From contig JAEZZY010000044.1 of assembly GCA_023418315.1 (NCBI GenBank), positions 6,516 through 70,515 of the forward strand: 64,000 bases of DNA, read 5' to 3'. Numbering within the stretch: the stretch's first letter is position 1; each line of letters opens with the position of its first letter. Shown piece by piece: positions 18,112 through 26,465 of the stretch. A program made the position numbers and the translations under genes. The stretch comes from Bacteroidota bacterium (GTDB lineage Bacteria; Bacteroidota; Bacteroidia; Chitinophagales; Chitinophagaceae). A model generated the notes under the pieces. The model worked only from the letters and a program-made list of their open reading frames with translations. It had not been told where the DNA came from and ran no database searches.

Positions 18112-18807
18112 CTACGATTTATCTTCAACTATTCTCCTCATACCGTCTCTTATCATTTTTACTCTTTTATTGGCTGTTGCCGGCTCCAGGTGTGCACTGA
18201 TCCATTCTTCTATATAAGGTAAACTTAATAATTTGCTGAACTGTTCCTGAATATATTGAAACACGTCTCTTTCATATTTCTTGAGGTCTGCCCAAATGCT
18301 TTCTCTGTTGTCCAGAATGAATATAATATCCTCAAAATCTTTACTGGTTCTCCCGTCACCCTTTCCTCTTCCATGAAAAGCTTCCAATTTACAGGCAATG
18401 AAATAGGCCGCAGGGAAAATACGGATGTCGGGGCCATGTATTATAGGGTATAGTTCGAGATGTTCAAACCCTTCTTTATACCATCGGTTGCTGAATCCTA
18501 ATACATTTTCTTCCAAAGGCATGATATCCACTATCAAACCCTGATATATGTATCTGCAAGTGATCTTCGCTTCTTTATCCAGTTCAAATCCCAAAGCGCT
18601 CAGTTTCTCCTGTAGCTGTGCGTATGCGTTGTAGCTGAGTATCTCTATCAATACGTCAATGTCCTCTGTTGGTCTTACTTCAATATATTCAGGCGTATCC
18701 ACATATAAAGAAACAGTGGCTCCTCCTACAAATGCTATTTCATCTTTAAGGTCACTCAACGCATGGGCTACGCCTTTTATTCTTGTCAGATTAATGTGAT
18801 GGCTCAT
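18112..18807 (-). CDS. AbiEii-like nucleotidyltransferase
   Basis: About 231 residues from the start MSHHINLTRIKG. A longer start at 18831 would enlarge the overlap with the upstream gene from 17 to 41 bp. The nucleotidyltransferase signature is visible: FVGGATVSLY followed by RPTEDIDVLIEI, that is GG(A/S) and DxD of the Pol-beta superfamily. The later IVDIMPLEE supplies the third acidic position, and FIACKLEAFHGRG..DGRTSKDFEDI is common in AbiEii/AbiGii-like proteins. Such proteins are type IV toxins that modify tRNA or other targets. The upstream winged-helix gene overlaps it, matching the antitoxin-then-toxin order of AbiE. Defence or addiction is the likely role; the substrate is unknown. 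Confidence 0.72.
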   Translation of the reverse strand: MSHHINLTRIKGVAHALSDLKDEIAFVGGATVSLYVDTPEYIEVRPTEDIDVLIEILSYNAYAQLQEKLSALGFELDKEAKITCRYIYQGLIVDIMPLEENVLGFSNRWYKEGFEHLELYPIIHGPDIRIFPAAYFIACKLEAFHGRGKGDGRTSKDFEDIIFILDNRESIWADLKKYERDVFQYIQEQFSKLLSLPYIEEWISAHLEPATANKRVKMIRDGMRRIVEDKS

Positions 18808-19318
18808 AAAATTCCTCCTGAAGCTTATCAATGGCTATTTCCTTCTCTCTTGCTTTCCCGATACGAAGCACATCCGTTAAAGAAAGATACAAATAGAGCT
18901 GCGGGTCTTTTTTAGCTGCATGCACCGCACCCGGATATAAAGGTTCTATACTAAAGCCACGGATATTGCTTTCCGCATCCGGCCATACGTATATGTCAGT
19001 GCTGACAATCTTATCTTTAAAATAAGGATGACTGTGTGCAGTAGGTAACCCTCTTGCGAGGCTTCCTGCTCTTTGAGGAAAGAAATAAGGAATACCGTAT
19101 CTCAACAATTCCAGCAGCGCCTGAGTATGAACGCTTCTGTTATCGATATCCAACAAGCCGGCATTGGCATTGCGTTGCAGGGAATGGGATATTTCCGCAG
19201 TGCTCAAATACAATTGCTGCGCAAGGTCTTTGCTCATCCATCTCTCTTCGCCGAAACAGAGTATTTTCAGGAGCACTACAATATCCTGTGGTCTTAGGTT
19301 TTGACTCGCCATACACAA
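18791..19318 (-). CDS. Winged-helix protein, probable antitoxin partner
   Basis: The 175-residue protein has an N-terminal helix-turn-helix region (about 10-62: DIVVLLKILCFGEERWMSKDLAQQL, then STAEISHSLQRNANAGLLD). A C-terminal ~100-residue part of unknown fold follows. Its 3' end overlaps the start of the nucleotidyltransferase gene, implying translational coupling. In AbiE systems the upstream AbiEi gene encodes a winged-helix autorepressor and antitoxin, and this gene takes the same position. It is not close enough for me to name it abiEi. A second ATG lies two codons in. Confidence 0.65.
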   Translation of the reverse strand: MCMASQNLRPQDIVVLLKILCFGEERWMSKDLAQQLYLSTAEISHSLQRNANAGLLDIDNRSVHTQALLELLRYGIPYFFPQRAGSLARGLPTAHSHPYFKDKIVSTDIYVWPDAESNIRGFSIEPLYPGAVHAAKKDPQLYLYLSLTDVLRIGKAREKEIAIDKLQEEFYEPSH

Positions 19319-19420
19319 ATATAACCATATTTACGATTTGCAAATCATAAATTATAAAAAATATTACGTTTGGAAATCAATAGGATTACATCCCGGAAAC
19401 GTTAAGAACGTGCGAATTCG

Positions 19421-19476
19421 CCAATTACGCAAGAATGAGGCGTGGGTATATGCGATGGCTTCTTGTACCGCTGGAT
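19421..19476 (+). repeat. 56-bp repeat B, copy 1
   Basis: Begins CCAATTACGCAAGAATGAGG and ends TTCTTGTACCGCTGGAT. A direct copy lies at 19920-19976 (five substitutions and one inserted base). An inverted, more diverged copy lies at 19598-19650. Confidence 0.8.
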
Positions 19477-19597
19477 AGAACTTCTTTCAAATAGTACATT
19501 TGACAGCATGAGCAGAAAATGGAAATTTCATGATTATACCGCATTGTATTTTTTAAGCTATGCCGTAGTAAATTGCGGAAGATTGGATTGCGGAATG

Positions 19598-19650
19598 AGT
19601 GGCACAAGAAGCTATGCTGCAAAGGGTCATCGCCTCATTCTTGCCCCAAT
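19598..19650 (-). repeat. Inverted partial copy of repeat B
   Basis: AGTGGCACAAGAAGCTAT and CGCCTCATTCTTGC correspond to the reverse complement of repeat B copy 1. Together with copy 1 this forms imperfect terminal inverted repeats around a ~230-bp segment. Confidence 0.55.
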
Positions 19651-19681
19651 GTGGGCATATCTTGATTATGGAATTAAAGGC

Positions 19682-19919
19682 GGGGTAATGTACCAGATTT
19701 GTTGTTTTCCCTAAAACGCCAATAAACCCCAATAAAATTGGGGTCTTTAAAAATCTGGAGTGCAGAAAACGGGAGGTAGTACTATATCAAACTTGTAAAA
19801 AAACCGCCTAAAAACCGCCTCTAAATCAATAAACAGATGCCACGTGTATCAGATTTGTTGGTGGGTAAAAATGTAAATTAAAATATGTATCAGAATCCTT
19901 TGAAATGCAGTGTGGAAGC
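19682..19919. repeat. 238-bp direct repeat, right copy
   Basis: Right partner of 17823-18060, same orientation and net length. In this copy the internal hairpin CCCCAATAAAATTGGGG is intact, whereas it is eroded in the left copy. The second repeat-B copy starts immediately at its end. Confidence 0.9.
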
Positions 19920-19976
19920 CCAATTACGCAAAAAATGAGGCGTGGGTATGTGCGATAGCTTCTTGTGCCGCTGGAT
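19920..19976 (+). repeat. Repeat B, copy 2
   Basis: Direct copy of 19421-19476, abutting the right end of the 238-bp repeat. Confidence 0.8.
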
Positions 19977-20046
19977 CAGACAAAAATGAAGAATTCATTT
20001 TTTTATTTGTACTACAGATGATACAATTTGCTAAAAGAATGAGAGC

Positions 20047-21189
20047 CTATAACCCCGATAAATTCGCAATAGCCGCTTTCAATGTCGCTTCTTGTTTGGC
20101 GAAGCAAAACCGCACGAGTTTATCATCTTTTCGGTTCCGGTAAAAAGGACTTAGCGGAATGGTAGCCACACCATATTCTTTCGTCAGCCATTGGGCAAAC
20201 GCCACATCGTTTTTATCGCTGATTTGTTCATAGCCTGCCAACTGAAAATAACTGCCCGAGGCCGGCTGCCGGATAGAAAATGGTAGCCCCTTCATCAGCT
20301 CCAGAAAATAATCGCGTTTTTCCTGCATCATCTTTCCGATGTCGGGTAGATTGTCTGATTGCAGATAACGTGCGAGGGCATACTGAGCCGGCGTATTTAC
20401 CGAAAAACAGAGGTATTGATGAATATGCCGGAAGGCGTTGGTGAGTTGCGTCGGCGCTATCACATAGCCGATTTTCCATCCGGTATTGTTGCATACTTTT
20501 CCAAAAGAAAAAACCGCAAAACTTCTTTGCCTCAGCTCCTCATGATGCCATACCGAAAGGTGCGTACATCCGTCGAAAATCAGTTGCTCATATACTTCAT
20601 CGGAGATCAGCAGGATGTCTGTGCCGCGCACCACATCTGCCAGTTCTTGCCAGTCTTGCGGCGACCATATCGCACCTGTGGGGTTGTGCGGCGTATTGAG
20701 GATAATTGCCTTCGTCTTAGGACTTATCGCTTGCCGCATTTGCTCCCAATCCATGCGAAAATCCGGGTACGACAAAACCACGGGCACGGCTTTGGCACCG
20801 TTCATTTCTATATTGGGAATATAGCTGTCATAGGCAGGTTCGATGACGATGACCTCATCTCCTTTTTGCAGAAAGGAAGTAAAAGCCGTATAGATGCCGT
20901 AAGTAGCGCCGGGAGTGATGGTTATTTCCGAATCGGGATGAAGCTCCAGTCCGTAGCGTTTCCGGAAATCCTGGGCTATGGCTTCGCGCAAAAGAGGCAA
21001 ACCGGGCATGGGAGCATATTGATTGTAGCTGCTTTGCGCCGCTTCGCTGAGCAGGTCTGCCAGTAGCGGGTCTATAGGGAAATCCGGAAAACCCTGCGAG
21101 AGATTGACTGCTTGATGCTCTGCCGCCAGTGCCGACATGATGCTGAAAATAGTAGTGCCGGTAGTGCCGTGCTTATAGGGAATGTGCAT
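20047..21189 (-). CDS. PLP-dependent aminotransferase, methionine/kynurenine type
   Basis: This is a 380-residue fold-type I class I/II aminotransferase. Visible are NLSQGFPDFPIDP near the N-terminus, the substrate-loop ITPGATYGIYTAF, NTPHNPTGAIW, LISDEVYEQLIFDG, and the PLP lysine in SFGKVCNNTGWKIGY at about residue 230. The pattern is that of the YbdL/kynurenine aminotransferase subgroup, which prefers methionine, glutamine or aromatic amino acids, often in methionine salvage. It lies 9 bp behind manC on the same strand and is probably cotranscribed, although the functions are unrelated. Substrate is inferred from the subgroup only. Confidence 0.88.
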   Translation of the reverse strand: MHIPYKHGTTGTTIFSIMSALAAEHQAVNLSQGFPDFPIDPLLADLLSEAAQSSYNQYAPMPGLPLLREAIAQDFRKRYGLELHPDSEITITPGATYGIYTAFTSFLQKGDEVIVIEPAYDSYIPNIEMNGAKAVPVVLSYPDFRMDWEQMRQAISPKTKAIILNTPHNPTGAIWSPQDWQELADVVRGTDILLISDEVYEQLIFDGCTHLSVWHHEELRQRSFAVFSFGKVCNNTGWKIGYVIAPTQLTNAFRHIHQYLCFSVNTPAQYALARYLQSDNLPDIGKMMQEKRDYFLELMKGLPFSIRQPASGSYFQLAGYEQISDKNDVAFAQWLTKEYGVATIPLSPFYRNRKDDKLVRFCFAKQEATLKAAIANLSGL

Positions 21190-21198
21190 GGGTGAAAA

Positions 21199-22284
21199 TT
21201 ACAGAAATTGTTCGCCTTTGTTTCGTTTTACCTCCGCTACGTATTCTTTTATCTGTTGTTCCCTGCTTCTTTCGCAGATCAGCAAGATGTCTTTGGTATC
21301 AATCACAATCATTTTTTCCATTCCCTGCATGACTACCAGCTTGTCTTTTGGCGCTTTTATCATGCACTCCGTAGCATCTATAATCATCACATTCTCTCCA
21401 TATACGGCATTTCCCAGATAATCTTTTTCGGAATTATCATAGGCGCTTTCCCAGGTGCCGAGGTCGCACCAGCCGAAGTAAGCAGGGATGACATGCACAT
21501 TCTTTGCTTTTTCCATAATGCCATAGTCAATGGAAATGTTGGTACACTGGGTATAAAGCAGGTTGATGACCCGTGCTTCTTCCGGTGTGTTATAGACCGT
21601 TTTCGCCTGTTCAAAAACTTCGTTCAATTCCGGTAAATGCTTTTCCAGCGCAGTCATGATGGTTTTTACATTCCATACGAAAATACCGGCATTCCATAGG
21701 AAATCCCCGCTTTTCAAAAAAGTTTGTGCCAGCTCCAGATTGGGTTTTTCGGTAAAGGTTTTTACGCGATGTACTTTATCGGTATCGTTATCCGCATCAT
21801 ATTGGATGTATCCGTATCCAGTATCGGGGCGGGTAGGTTTGATGCCCATGGTGAGCAATACGGGATGTTGTGCCACAAAATCAAACGCAGCCGAGCAAGA
21901 TTGTTCAAAGCTGTATTCATCCATGATAAGATGGTCGGAAGGCGACATGATGATGTTGGCTTCGGGATTTAGCGCCATTATTTTATGTGCAAAATAAGCG
22001 GCACAGGGCGCGGTGTTTTTTCGGGAAGGCTCGCTGATGATGTTTTGATCGTCCAGTTCGGGTATCTGTTCTTTCAGCGTTTGTATATAGGCATGGTTGG
22101 TGATGATGTAGATATTTTCTTTGGGGCAGATTTTCGAGAAACGATGATAGGTCCATTGAATCAGTGATTTGCCAGTGCCCAAGAGGTCTAAGAATTGCTT
22201 AGGCAGGGCGGTGCGGCTTTCGGGCCAAAAGCGGCTGCCGATACCGCCGGACATGATGGCTACATAATTGTTCTTATTGAGCAT
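21199..22284 (-). CDS. manC: Mannose-1-phosphate guanylyltransferase
   Basis: The 361-residue nucleotidyltransferase makes GDP-mannose from GTP and mannose-1-phosphate. Present are the N-terminal signature AIMSGGIGSRFWPESRTALPKQFL, the FTEKPNLE motif, LWNAGIFVWN and the DLGTWESAYDNS stretch. It lacks the C-terminal isomerase domain of bifunctional ManC/AlgA, as is usual for the short form. It is first in a two-gene unit with the aminotransferase, about 90 bp after the Nfu gene, whose terminator lies between. It supplies GDP-mannose for surface glycans, in line with the sugar-nucleotide and GHMP kinase genes in this window. Confidence 0.93.
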   Translation of the reverse strand: MLNKNNYVAIMSGGIGSRFWPESRTALPKQFLDLLGTGKSLIQWTYHRFSKICPKENIYIITNHAYIQTLKEQIPELDDQNIISEPSRKNTAPCAAYFAHKIMALNPEANIIMSPSDHLIMDEYSFEQSCSAAFDFVAQHPVLLTMGIKPTRPDTGYGYIQYDADNDTDKVHRVKTFTEKPNLELAQTFLKSGDFLWNAGIFVWNVKTIMTALEKHLPELNEVFEQAKTVYNTPEEARVINLLYTQCTNISIDYGIMEKAKNVHVIPAYFGWCDLGTWESAYDNSEKDYLGNAVYGENVMIIDATECMIKAPKDKLVVMQGMEKMIVIDTKDILLICERSREQQIKEYVAEVKRNKGEQFL

Positions 22285-22324
22285 ATCTCTTCTTATTTCT
22301 CACGAAAATAATCTTTCACCCAAT

Positions 22325-22348
22325 AAAAAACCGCTTTTTTTAAAGCGG
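22325..22348 (-). terminator. Rho-independent terminator of the Nfu gene
   Basis: On the minus strand CCGCTTT (22348-22342) pairs with AAAGCGG (22337-22331) and is followed by a T-run (22330-22325). It lies 29 bp past the Nfu stop. Confidence 0.85.
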
Positions 22349-22376
22349 CTTATAGTATGTTTAGCATTTCCGGTAT

Positions 22377-22970
22377 TTATTCCGATTCCGCTACTACTTC
22401 TTTCACTTCCGGTATCATGCGTTTCATCATTCCTTCGATGCCAGCTTTCAGGGTAATCATAGAAGAAGGGCAGCCGGAGCAGGAGCCTTGCATCATCAGC
22501 TTCACCACGCCATCGTCATAGCCACGGAAGCTGATGGCGCCGCCATCCATTTCCACGGCGGGTTTTACATAATTTTCCAGCAGTTCTTTGATGCGTTTTA
22601 CCACGTCGCTGTCATCGGCATTCACATCATTGGAAGCAACGGGCTTGGCTACAATATCTTGTTCATTAATCACTATTTTACCTTCCTGCAAATATTCTTT
22701 CAAAAATTCACGAATGGTAGGAATCACCTCATCCCATTGGGTGTCGGTCGTTTTGGTAAGGGTTACGAAATTGCTGGCGATAAATACGCTTCGGATAAAA
22801 GGAAAAGCGAACAATTCTTTTGCAAGCGGAGAAGGCGCAGCGCTTACCTCATCGGGAAAATCAATGCTCTTGCCCGGATAAAGCAGTTTATTGGCTACAA
22901 ACTTCATGGTTTCGGGGTTGGGAGTCATTTCCGTATAAATGCTCACGATGGTGTTTCCTGTCTTCAGCAT
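22377..22970 (-). CDS. Nfu-type iron-sulfur cluster scaffold
   Basis: The 197 residues combine an Nfu N-terminal domain (about 1-95; TEMTPNPETMKFVANK, FPFIRSVFIASNFVTLTK) with a C-terminal NifU-like domain (about 120-195). The latter's CxxC is in MQGSCSGCPSSMITLKAGIE, which binds a bridging [4Fe-4S] cluster between two subunits. The product carries clusters to apo-proteins such as the radical-SAM RlmN. It is a single-gene unit, with a -7 box (TATTTTTG) 15 bp before the ATG and a strong terminator behind. Confidence 0.92.
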   Translation of the reverse strand: MLKTGNTIVSIYTEMTPNPETMKFVANKLLYPGKSIDFPDEVSAAPSPLAKELFAFPFIRSVFIASNFVTLTKTTDTQWDEVIPTIREFLKEYLQEGKIVINEQDIVAKPVASNDVNADDSDVVKRIKELLENYVKPAVEMDGGAISFRGYDDGVVKLMMQGSCSGCPSSMITLKAGIEGMMKRMIPEVKEVVAESE

Positions 22971-22985
22971 CTTAAAAAATTTTTA

Positions 22986-22993
22986 CAAAAATA
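22986..22993 (-). promoter_or_regulatory. -7 box of the Nfu gene
   Basis: TATTTTTG on the minus strand, 15 bp before the ATG. The nearest TTG upstream is 24 bp away, longer than the usual spacing. Confidence 0.4.
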
Positions 22994-23143
22994 GCCAATA
23001 TTCACATTGCACCGCATCAAAAATGGGAATATAACTAAAGGCGTTATCAATGGGAAGTTCCGGTTTTTTATGGAATGATTTTTTATATTATTATAAATGT
23101 TCAAAAACTTGTTCTATATTAACCTTCCAAAATTGATATTGCC

Positions 23144-23539
23144 ATGAAACGTTTTTTTCTCCTTACTCTGTTTGTTACAGGATTCACTTATACATCTGAA
23201 GCGCAAAACAAAAAATCGGATGCCGACCAGAATTTCCGGATCTGCTTTGTAAACGGACAATATATAGCCTGCGATGCAGATGCACCGCTTACCTCGGCAG
23301 GTACGATGTATGAAGCGCAGCCGCAGGAAATACCAGCTCCACCTCCTGTGTATATAGGAAAAGGCACGGCAAGAAAAAGCCGTATGCAGGTAAGTTTTGA
23401 CGATCCTAATGCACCCTACCAAGGTGTGAACAGCCAGGTAAACGATGGGGTGGAAAAAAACAAAGACCGCAATGTAAACTACCTTGATACCTCTACGCCT
23501 ATTCCGCCAAGCGATGGAGGATTGTCGAATAGAAGATAA
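23144..23539 (+). CDS. Small secreted protein of unknown function
   Basis: The 131 residues open with a clear signal peptide (MKRFFLLTLFVTGFTYTSEAQ, cleavage after SEA). The rest is a polar, Pro- and Asn-rich protein with FRICFVNGQYIACDADAP and ending IPPSDGGLSNRR. I recognise no family. A frame of similar length runs on the opposite strand across the same bases, but it has no signal and reads as a shadow. The gene is followed by its own terminator, which supports this strand. It is probably a periplasmic or surface protein. Confidence 0.7.
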   Translation: MKRFFLLTLFVTGFTYTSEAQNKKSDADQNFRICFVNGQYIACDADAPLTSAGTMYEAQPQEIPAPPPVYIGKGTARKSRMQVSFDDPNAPYQGVNSQVNDGVEKNKDRNVNYLDTSTPIPPSDGGLSNRR

Positions 23540-23569
23540 TTCCACTCCCTGCTTAAAAATCAGTTCAAG

Positions 23570-23599
23570 GCCATTGCGAAACAGAGCAATGGCTTTTTT
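23570..23599 (+). terminator. Rho-independent terminator
   Basis: GCCATTGC (23570-23577) pairs with GCAATGGC (23586-23593), an 8-nt loop and six T's, 31 bp past the secreted-protein stop. Confidence 0.88.
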
Positions 23600-23667
23600 G
23601 ATGGCCGGCCGTCTTTATTTTAAAATAAAGACCAACAAGGTTTCCCTATAATACGGAACTTCGCCCT

Positions 23668-24375
23668 ATGAAAGCCATGCTCTTCGCAGCCGGATTAGGC
23701 ACACGCCTCAAGCCCTTTACCGACCATCATCCCAAAGCGCTTGCACGCGTGCACGGAAAAACATTGCTGCAATGGAATATTGAATATTTACAACGCTTCG
23801 GCATTCGGGAAGTAGTGGTAAATGTGCATCATTTTGCCGACCAGATTGAGCAGGAATTGCACATCCATAGGGGTTTTGGCAGCAAGGTGCATATCTCTGA
23901 TGAGCGGGATGCCGTGCTGGAAACCGGTGGCGGGCTGAAGAAAGCCCAACCGTTTTTGGAACGCGAAGAATATTTTCTGGTAATGAATGCGGATGTATTA
24001 ACCAATCTGGATCTCCAACGGCTAATGAAGGCACACCACCCCGAAAACATGGCTACGCTTGCCGTGATGCAGCGGGCATCCTCCCGCCATTTATTATTTG
24101 ATGAAGAAATGACCCTGTGCGGATGGCGGAATAACACAACGGGCGAAGAAAAAACAGCGATTAAAAAATCAGGCGTTCGGCCCTATGCGTTTAGCGGTAT
24201 TCAGGTGGTTACACCCAAAATTTTCGACATGCCCTTCAACGGAAAATTTTCGATGATAGACATGTATTTACATTTTGCGAAACAAGGCGTTGTAAAGGGC
24301 TTCGACCATAGCGGCGATGTGTTTCTGGATGTGGGCAAACCGGAAAGCCTGCAAAAAGCCGCAGCATTATTCTGA
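23668..24375 (+). CDS. Sugar-1-phosphate nucleotidyltransferase, MurU-like
   Basis: This 235-residue single-domain nucleotidyltransferase has the activation loop FAAGLGTRLKPFTDHHPKAL at its N-terminus, ETGGGLKKA, and the metal-binding Asp in VMNADVLTNLD. DVGKPESLQKA lies near the C-terminus. Its short length and loop resemble MurU (MurNAc-1-phosphate uridylyltransferase of peptidoglycan recycling) and related alpha-D-mannose/heptose-1-phosphate enzymes. The partner kinase of MurU (AmgK) is not adjacent. Substrate is therefore open; the enzyme class is clear. Confidence 0.82.
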   Translation: MKAMLFAAGLGTRLKPFTDHHPKALARVHGKTLLQWNIEYLQRFGIREVVVNVHHFADQIEQELHIHRGFGSKVHISDERDAVLETGGGLKKAQPFLEREEYFLVMNADVLTNLDLQRLMKAHHPENMATLAVMQRASSRHLLFDEEMTLCGWRNNTTGEEKTAIKKSGVRPYAFSGIQVVTPKIFDMPFNGKFSMIDMYLHFAKQGVVKGFDHSGDVFLDVGKPESLQKAAALF

Positions 24376-24642
24376 CAAAAATTCCGTTGAAACATAGGGA
24401 TGATCAACATCCCTCCACTCCGTTTCAAAATGGCGACTGTAAGAATATTCCTACATAAATAATCCCGATTAAAAGCAGGATGGCATCCTATAGGGATTCT
24501 GCTGCTTCAAAAAAATCTTCCTGTTCTTTGATGACCTTTTTAGGGCTGTTGCTATTTGTAGATGTCTGCCTATGCGTGCACCTATGATGAAGTAGTTCAA
24601 ACGCAGTTCGGACGCTTTTTATCACCGTCTAAAACAATAAAA
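24376..24642. other. Gap before the FHA-protease gene
   Basis: A hairpin AGGGATG/CATCCCT (24396-24402/24408-24414, loop ATCAA) lies 20 bp past the nucleotidyltransferase stop but has no T-run, so it is at best a weak terminator. An in-frame ATG at 24562 could extend the next gene by 27 codons. I do not favour it, because those residues lack FHA similarity. Confidence 0.4.
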
Positions 24643-26304
24643 ATGGAACAGCAACACATCACCCTCATCATCCGCCACACTGCGGGTTCTAAGAAGGGGC
24701 AAGTAGAACGTTTTCCGCTTTCGGGTAACACCGATATTCACATTGGCCGCGGGCTCAATAATGACGTGAGTTTCGATCCGGTAAAAGAAGACACCATCAG
24801 CCGCGAGCATTGCCGCATCGTGCAAGATGCCGTACATCCCGAACAGTTTATGGTTATTGATTGCCAGAGTAAAAACGGCACTTTTGTCAATGATAAACGC
24901 ATCACCGAAAAGACAGAGGTTTTTGCCGGAGATACAGTGAAACTGGGACTGGATGGGCCGGCCTTTGAAATAGACCTTGACCCACGCCCCGCATCTCATG
25001 TGAAGAAAACACGCGTCCTGGATACTCCCGCCAAAGAAACCAAATTGCATGATACCGGCGCAGTAGCCACCCCCAACACAACAGCCCCTGTAAAAGAAAC
25101 TATCGGAAAACAAACCATGCAACACATGTTGCACGAATCGGAAAAAAAGAGCAAAACCGGTCTGCTGATTACTATTGCCGCATTTTTATTGCTGGCAGGC
25201 ACAGGGGGTTATTTGCTATGGAATAAAAAAGCTGAGAACAAGATCATCCACGTAAAAGAAGAAAAAACAACCCTTACCCCTGCTGAAATCGCCAAAGCCA
25301 ATGAAGATAAAGTAGTGTATATAGAACTGGGATGGAAACTGACCCGCACTTCATCGGGCGAAGAACTTTACCATGTGTATTATCCCGTGTACAACGGAAA
25401 GGTATTCAGTCATTACACAGGCGCTTATATAAAGAACGCACAAGGAAGAGTAATTCCGCTGATGGTTACAAAGGGTGATTATTTAAAAGCCTTAGGCAAT
25501 ATCAGCGGTATCGAACTGGACCCTATCGCCGGCACCGGCACCGGCAGCGGATTTGTGGTGGATGAGCGCGGTTTTATTGCTACCAACAGGCATGTGGCCT
25601 CCAACTGGCTCACCGCTTATCATTTTCAGGATTATGCCTTCCCCGGCGTGCTGGCCATACCCAATGCCGACGGCACCTATGCGCCCGATTGGAATATAGC
25701 CGTAAACCGCGATGACGTAGGCATTTGGGTTCCGGGCAACGAATCCGGAGTATCGGGAACGAATACCTATCTGGATGTAACCTTTGCCAACAATGCACAA
25801 CGCACCCCCGCCAAAATCGTGCGCATCTCGCCCACTCATGATGTGGCTATGATAAAGATAGATCTTCCCGAATCCTTGCCTTCGGTAGAACTGAATGATA
25901 ACTATGACAAAATACAACCCGGCGATGCAGCCATCGTAATGGGCTACCCCGGAATGGCACCTGCACAGCTCGTGCTCAAACGCTCTCAAGATGCTTTTAA
26001 CAACAACCCCAATGTGAGTGTCGTACCCGTTCCCACTATCAGCAACGGAAACGTAGGCAGGCTGGTACGCGGAACAGAAAAAAACAGCAAGATAGACGAC
26101 TATATGAATGTAATGGGCGATTATTATCAACTCACTATCAACTCCGCAGGCGGTGGCAACAGCGGCGGACCTATGTTTGATGATCATGGAAAAGTAGTTG
26201 GCATCTTCAGCGCGGGAAAAGCCGAAGTAGGTGCCGCCATCACCTTTGCCGTGCCTATAAAATATGCGATGGAGCTGATGGGCCGACAACAAGTAATCAA
26301 GTAA
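24643..26304 (+). CDS. FHA domain-transmembrane-trypsin-like serine protease
   Basis: About 553 residues from MEQQHITLIIRH. An FHA phosphothreonine-binding domain comes first (about 5-105: IHIGRGLNNDVSFD, ISREHCRIV, SKNGTFVNDKRI, with the usual Arg, Ser-Arg-x-x-His and Asn). A linker and one membrane helix follow (about 172-193). The C-terminal half is an HtrA/trypsin-like protease with an intact triad: His317 in ATNRHVAS, Asp400 in THDVAMIKID, Ser507 in GGGNSGGPMF. It lacks an evident PDZ domain. Topology should put FHA in the cytoplasm and the protease in the periplasm, so a kinase signal could gate envelope proteolysis. It heads a same-strand block with PP2C and a Ser/Thr kinase, whose products could write and erase the mark read by the FHA domain. 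Confidence 0.88.
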   Translation: MEQQHITLIIRHTAGSKKGQVERFPLSGNTDIHIGRGLNNDVSFDPVKEDTISREHCRIVQDAVHPEQFMVIDCQSKNGTFVNDKRITEKTEVFAGDTVKLGLDGPAFEIDLDPRPASHVKKTRVLDTPAKETKLHDTGAVATPNTTAPVKETIGKQTMQHMLHESEKKSKTGLLITIAAFLLLAGTGGYLLWNKKAENKIIHVKEEKTTLTPAEIAKANEDKVVYIELGWKLTRTSSGEELYHVYYPVYNGKVFSHYTGAYIKNAQGRVIPLMVTKGDYLKALGNISGIELDPIAGTGTGSGFVVDERGFIATNRHVASNWLTAYHFQDYAFPGVLAIPNADGTYAPDWNIAVNRDDVGIWVPGNESGVSGTNTYLDVTFANNAQRTPAKIVRISPTHDVAMIKIDLPESLPSVELNDNYDKIQPGDAAIVMGYPGMAPAQLVLKRSQDAFNNNPNVSVVPVPTISNGNVGRLVRGTEKNSKIDDYMNVMGDYYQLTINSAGGGNSGGPMFDDHGKVVGIFSAGKAEVGAAITFAVPIKYAMELMGRQQVIK

Positions 26305-26465
26305 CCGTTTCCCTTTATTGAATACGAATTTTTATTGCATGCTCATTCAGTTTTAGACGAGTGCTGTCATTACTTCCACCCTGGCTTCGGGTTTCGCCGA
26401 AGCCGGTGGGGATGGCAGTAACTCCTAATAACTGCGAAAACTTTCAAAGCCAATTCCGCTCCTAT

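Larger units (their letters stand above)
19319..20046. other. 728-bp gene-free stretch made of repeats
   Basis: No gene is supported here; the open frames are short and unlike any family. It contains the right 238-bp direct repeat, two direct copies of a ~56-bp repeat (19421-19476, 19920-19976) and an inverted partial copy of the latter (19598-19650). It separates the AbiE-like pair from the aminotransferase. Confidence 0.7.

Noticed and set aside
19910..20143. Frame across repeat B copy 2 as a gene
   Set aside because: It starts inside the direct repeat and reads into the aminotransferase antisense; no supporting signals.
23114..23545. 143-codon minus-strand frame at the small secreted protein
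   Set aside because: The plus frame has a signal peptide and its own terminator; the minus frame has neither.
25492..26292. 266-codon minus-strand frame opposite the FHA-protease
   Set aside because: The plus strand carries the full serine-protease triad; this is the antisense shadow.
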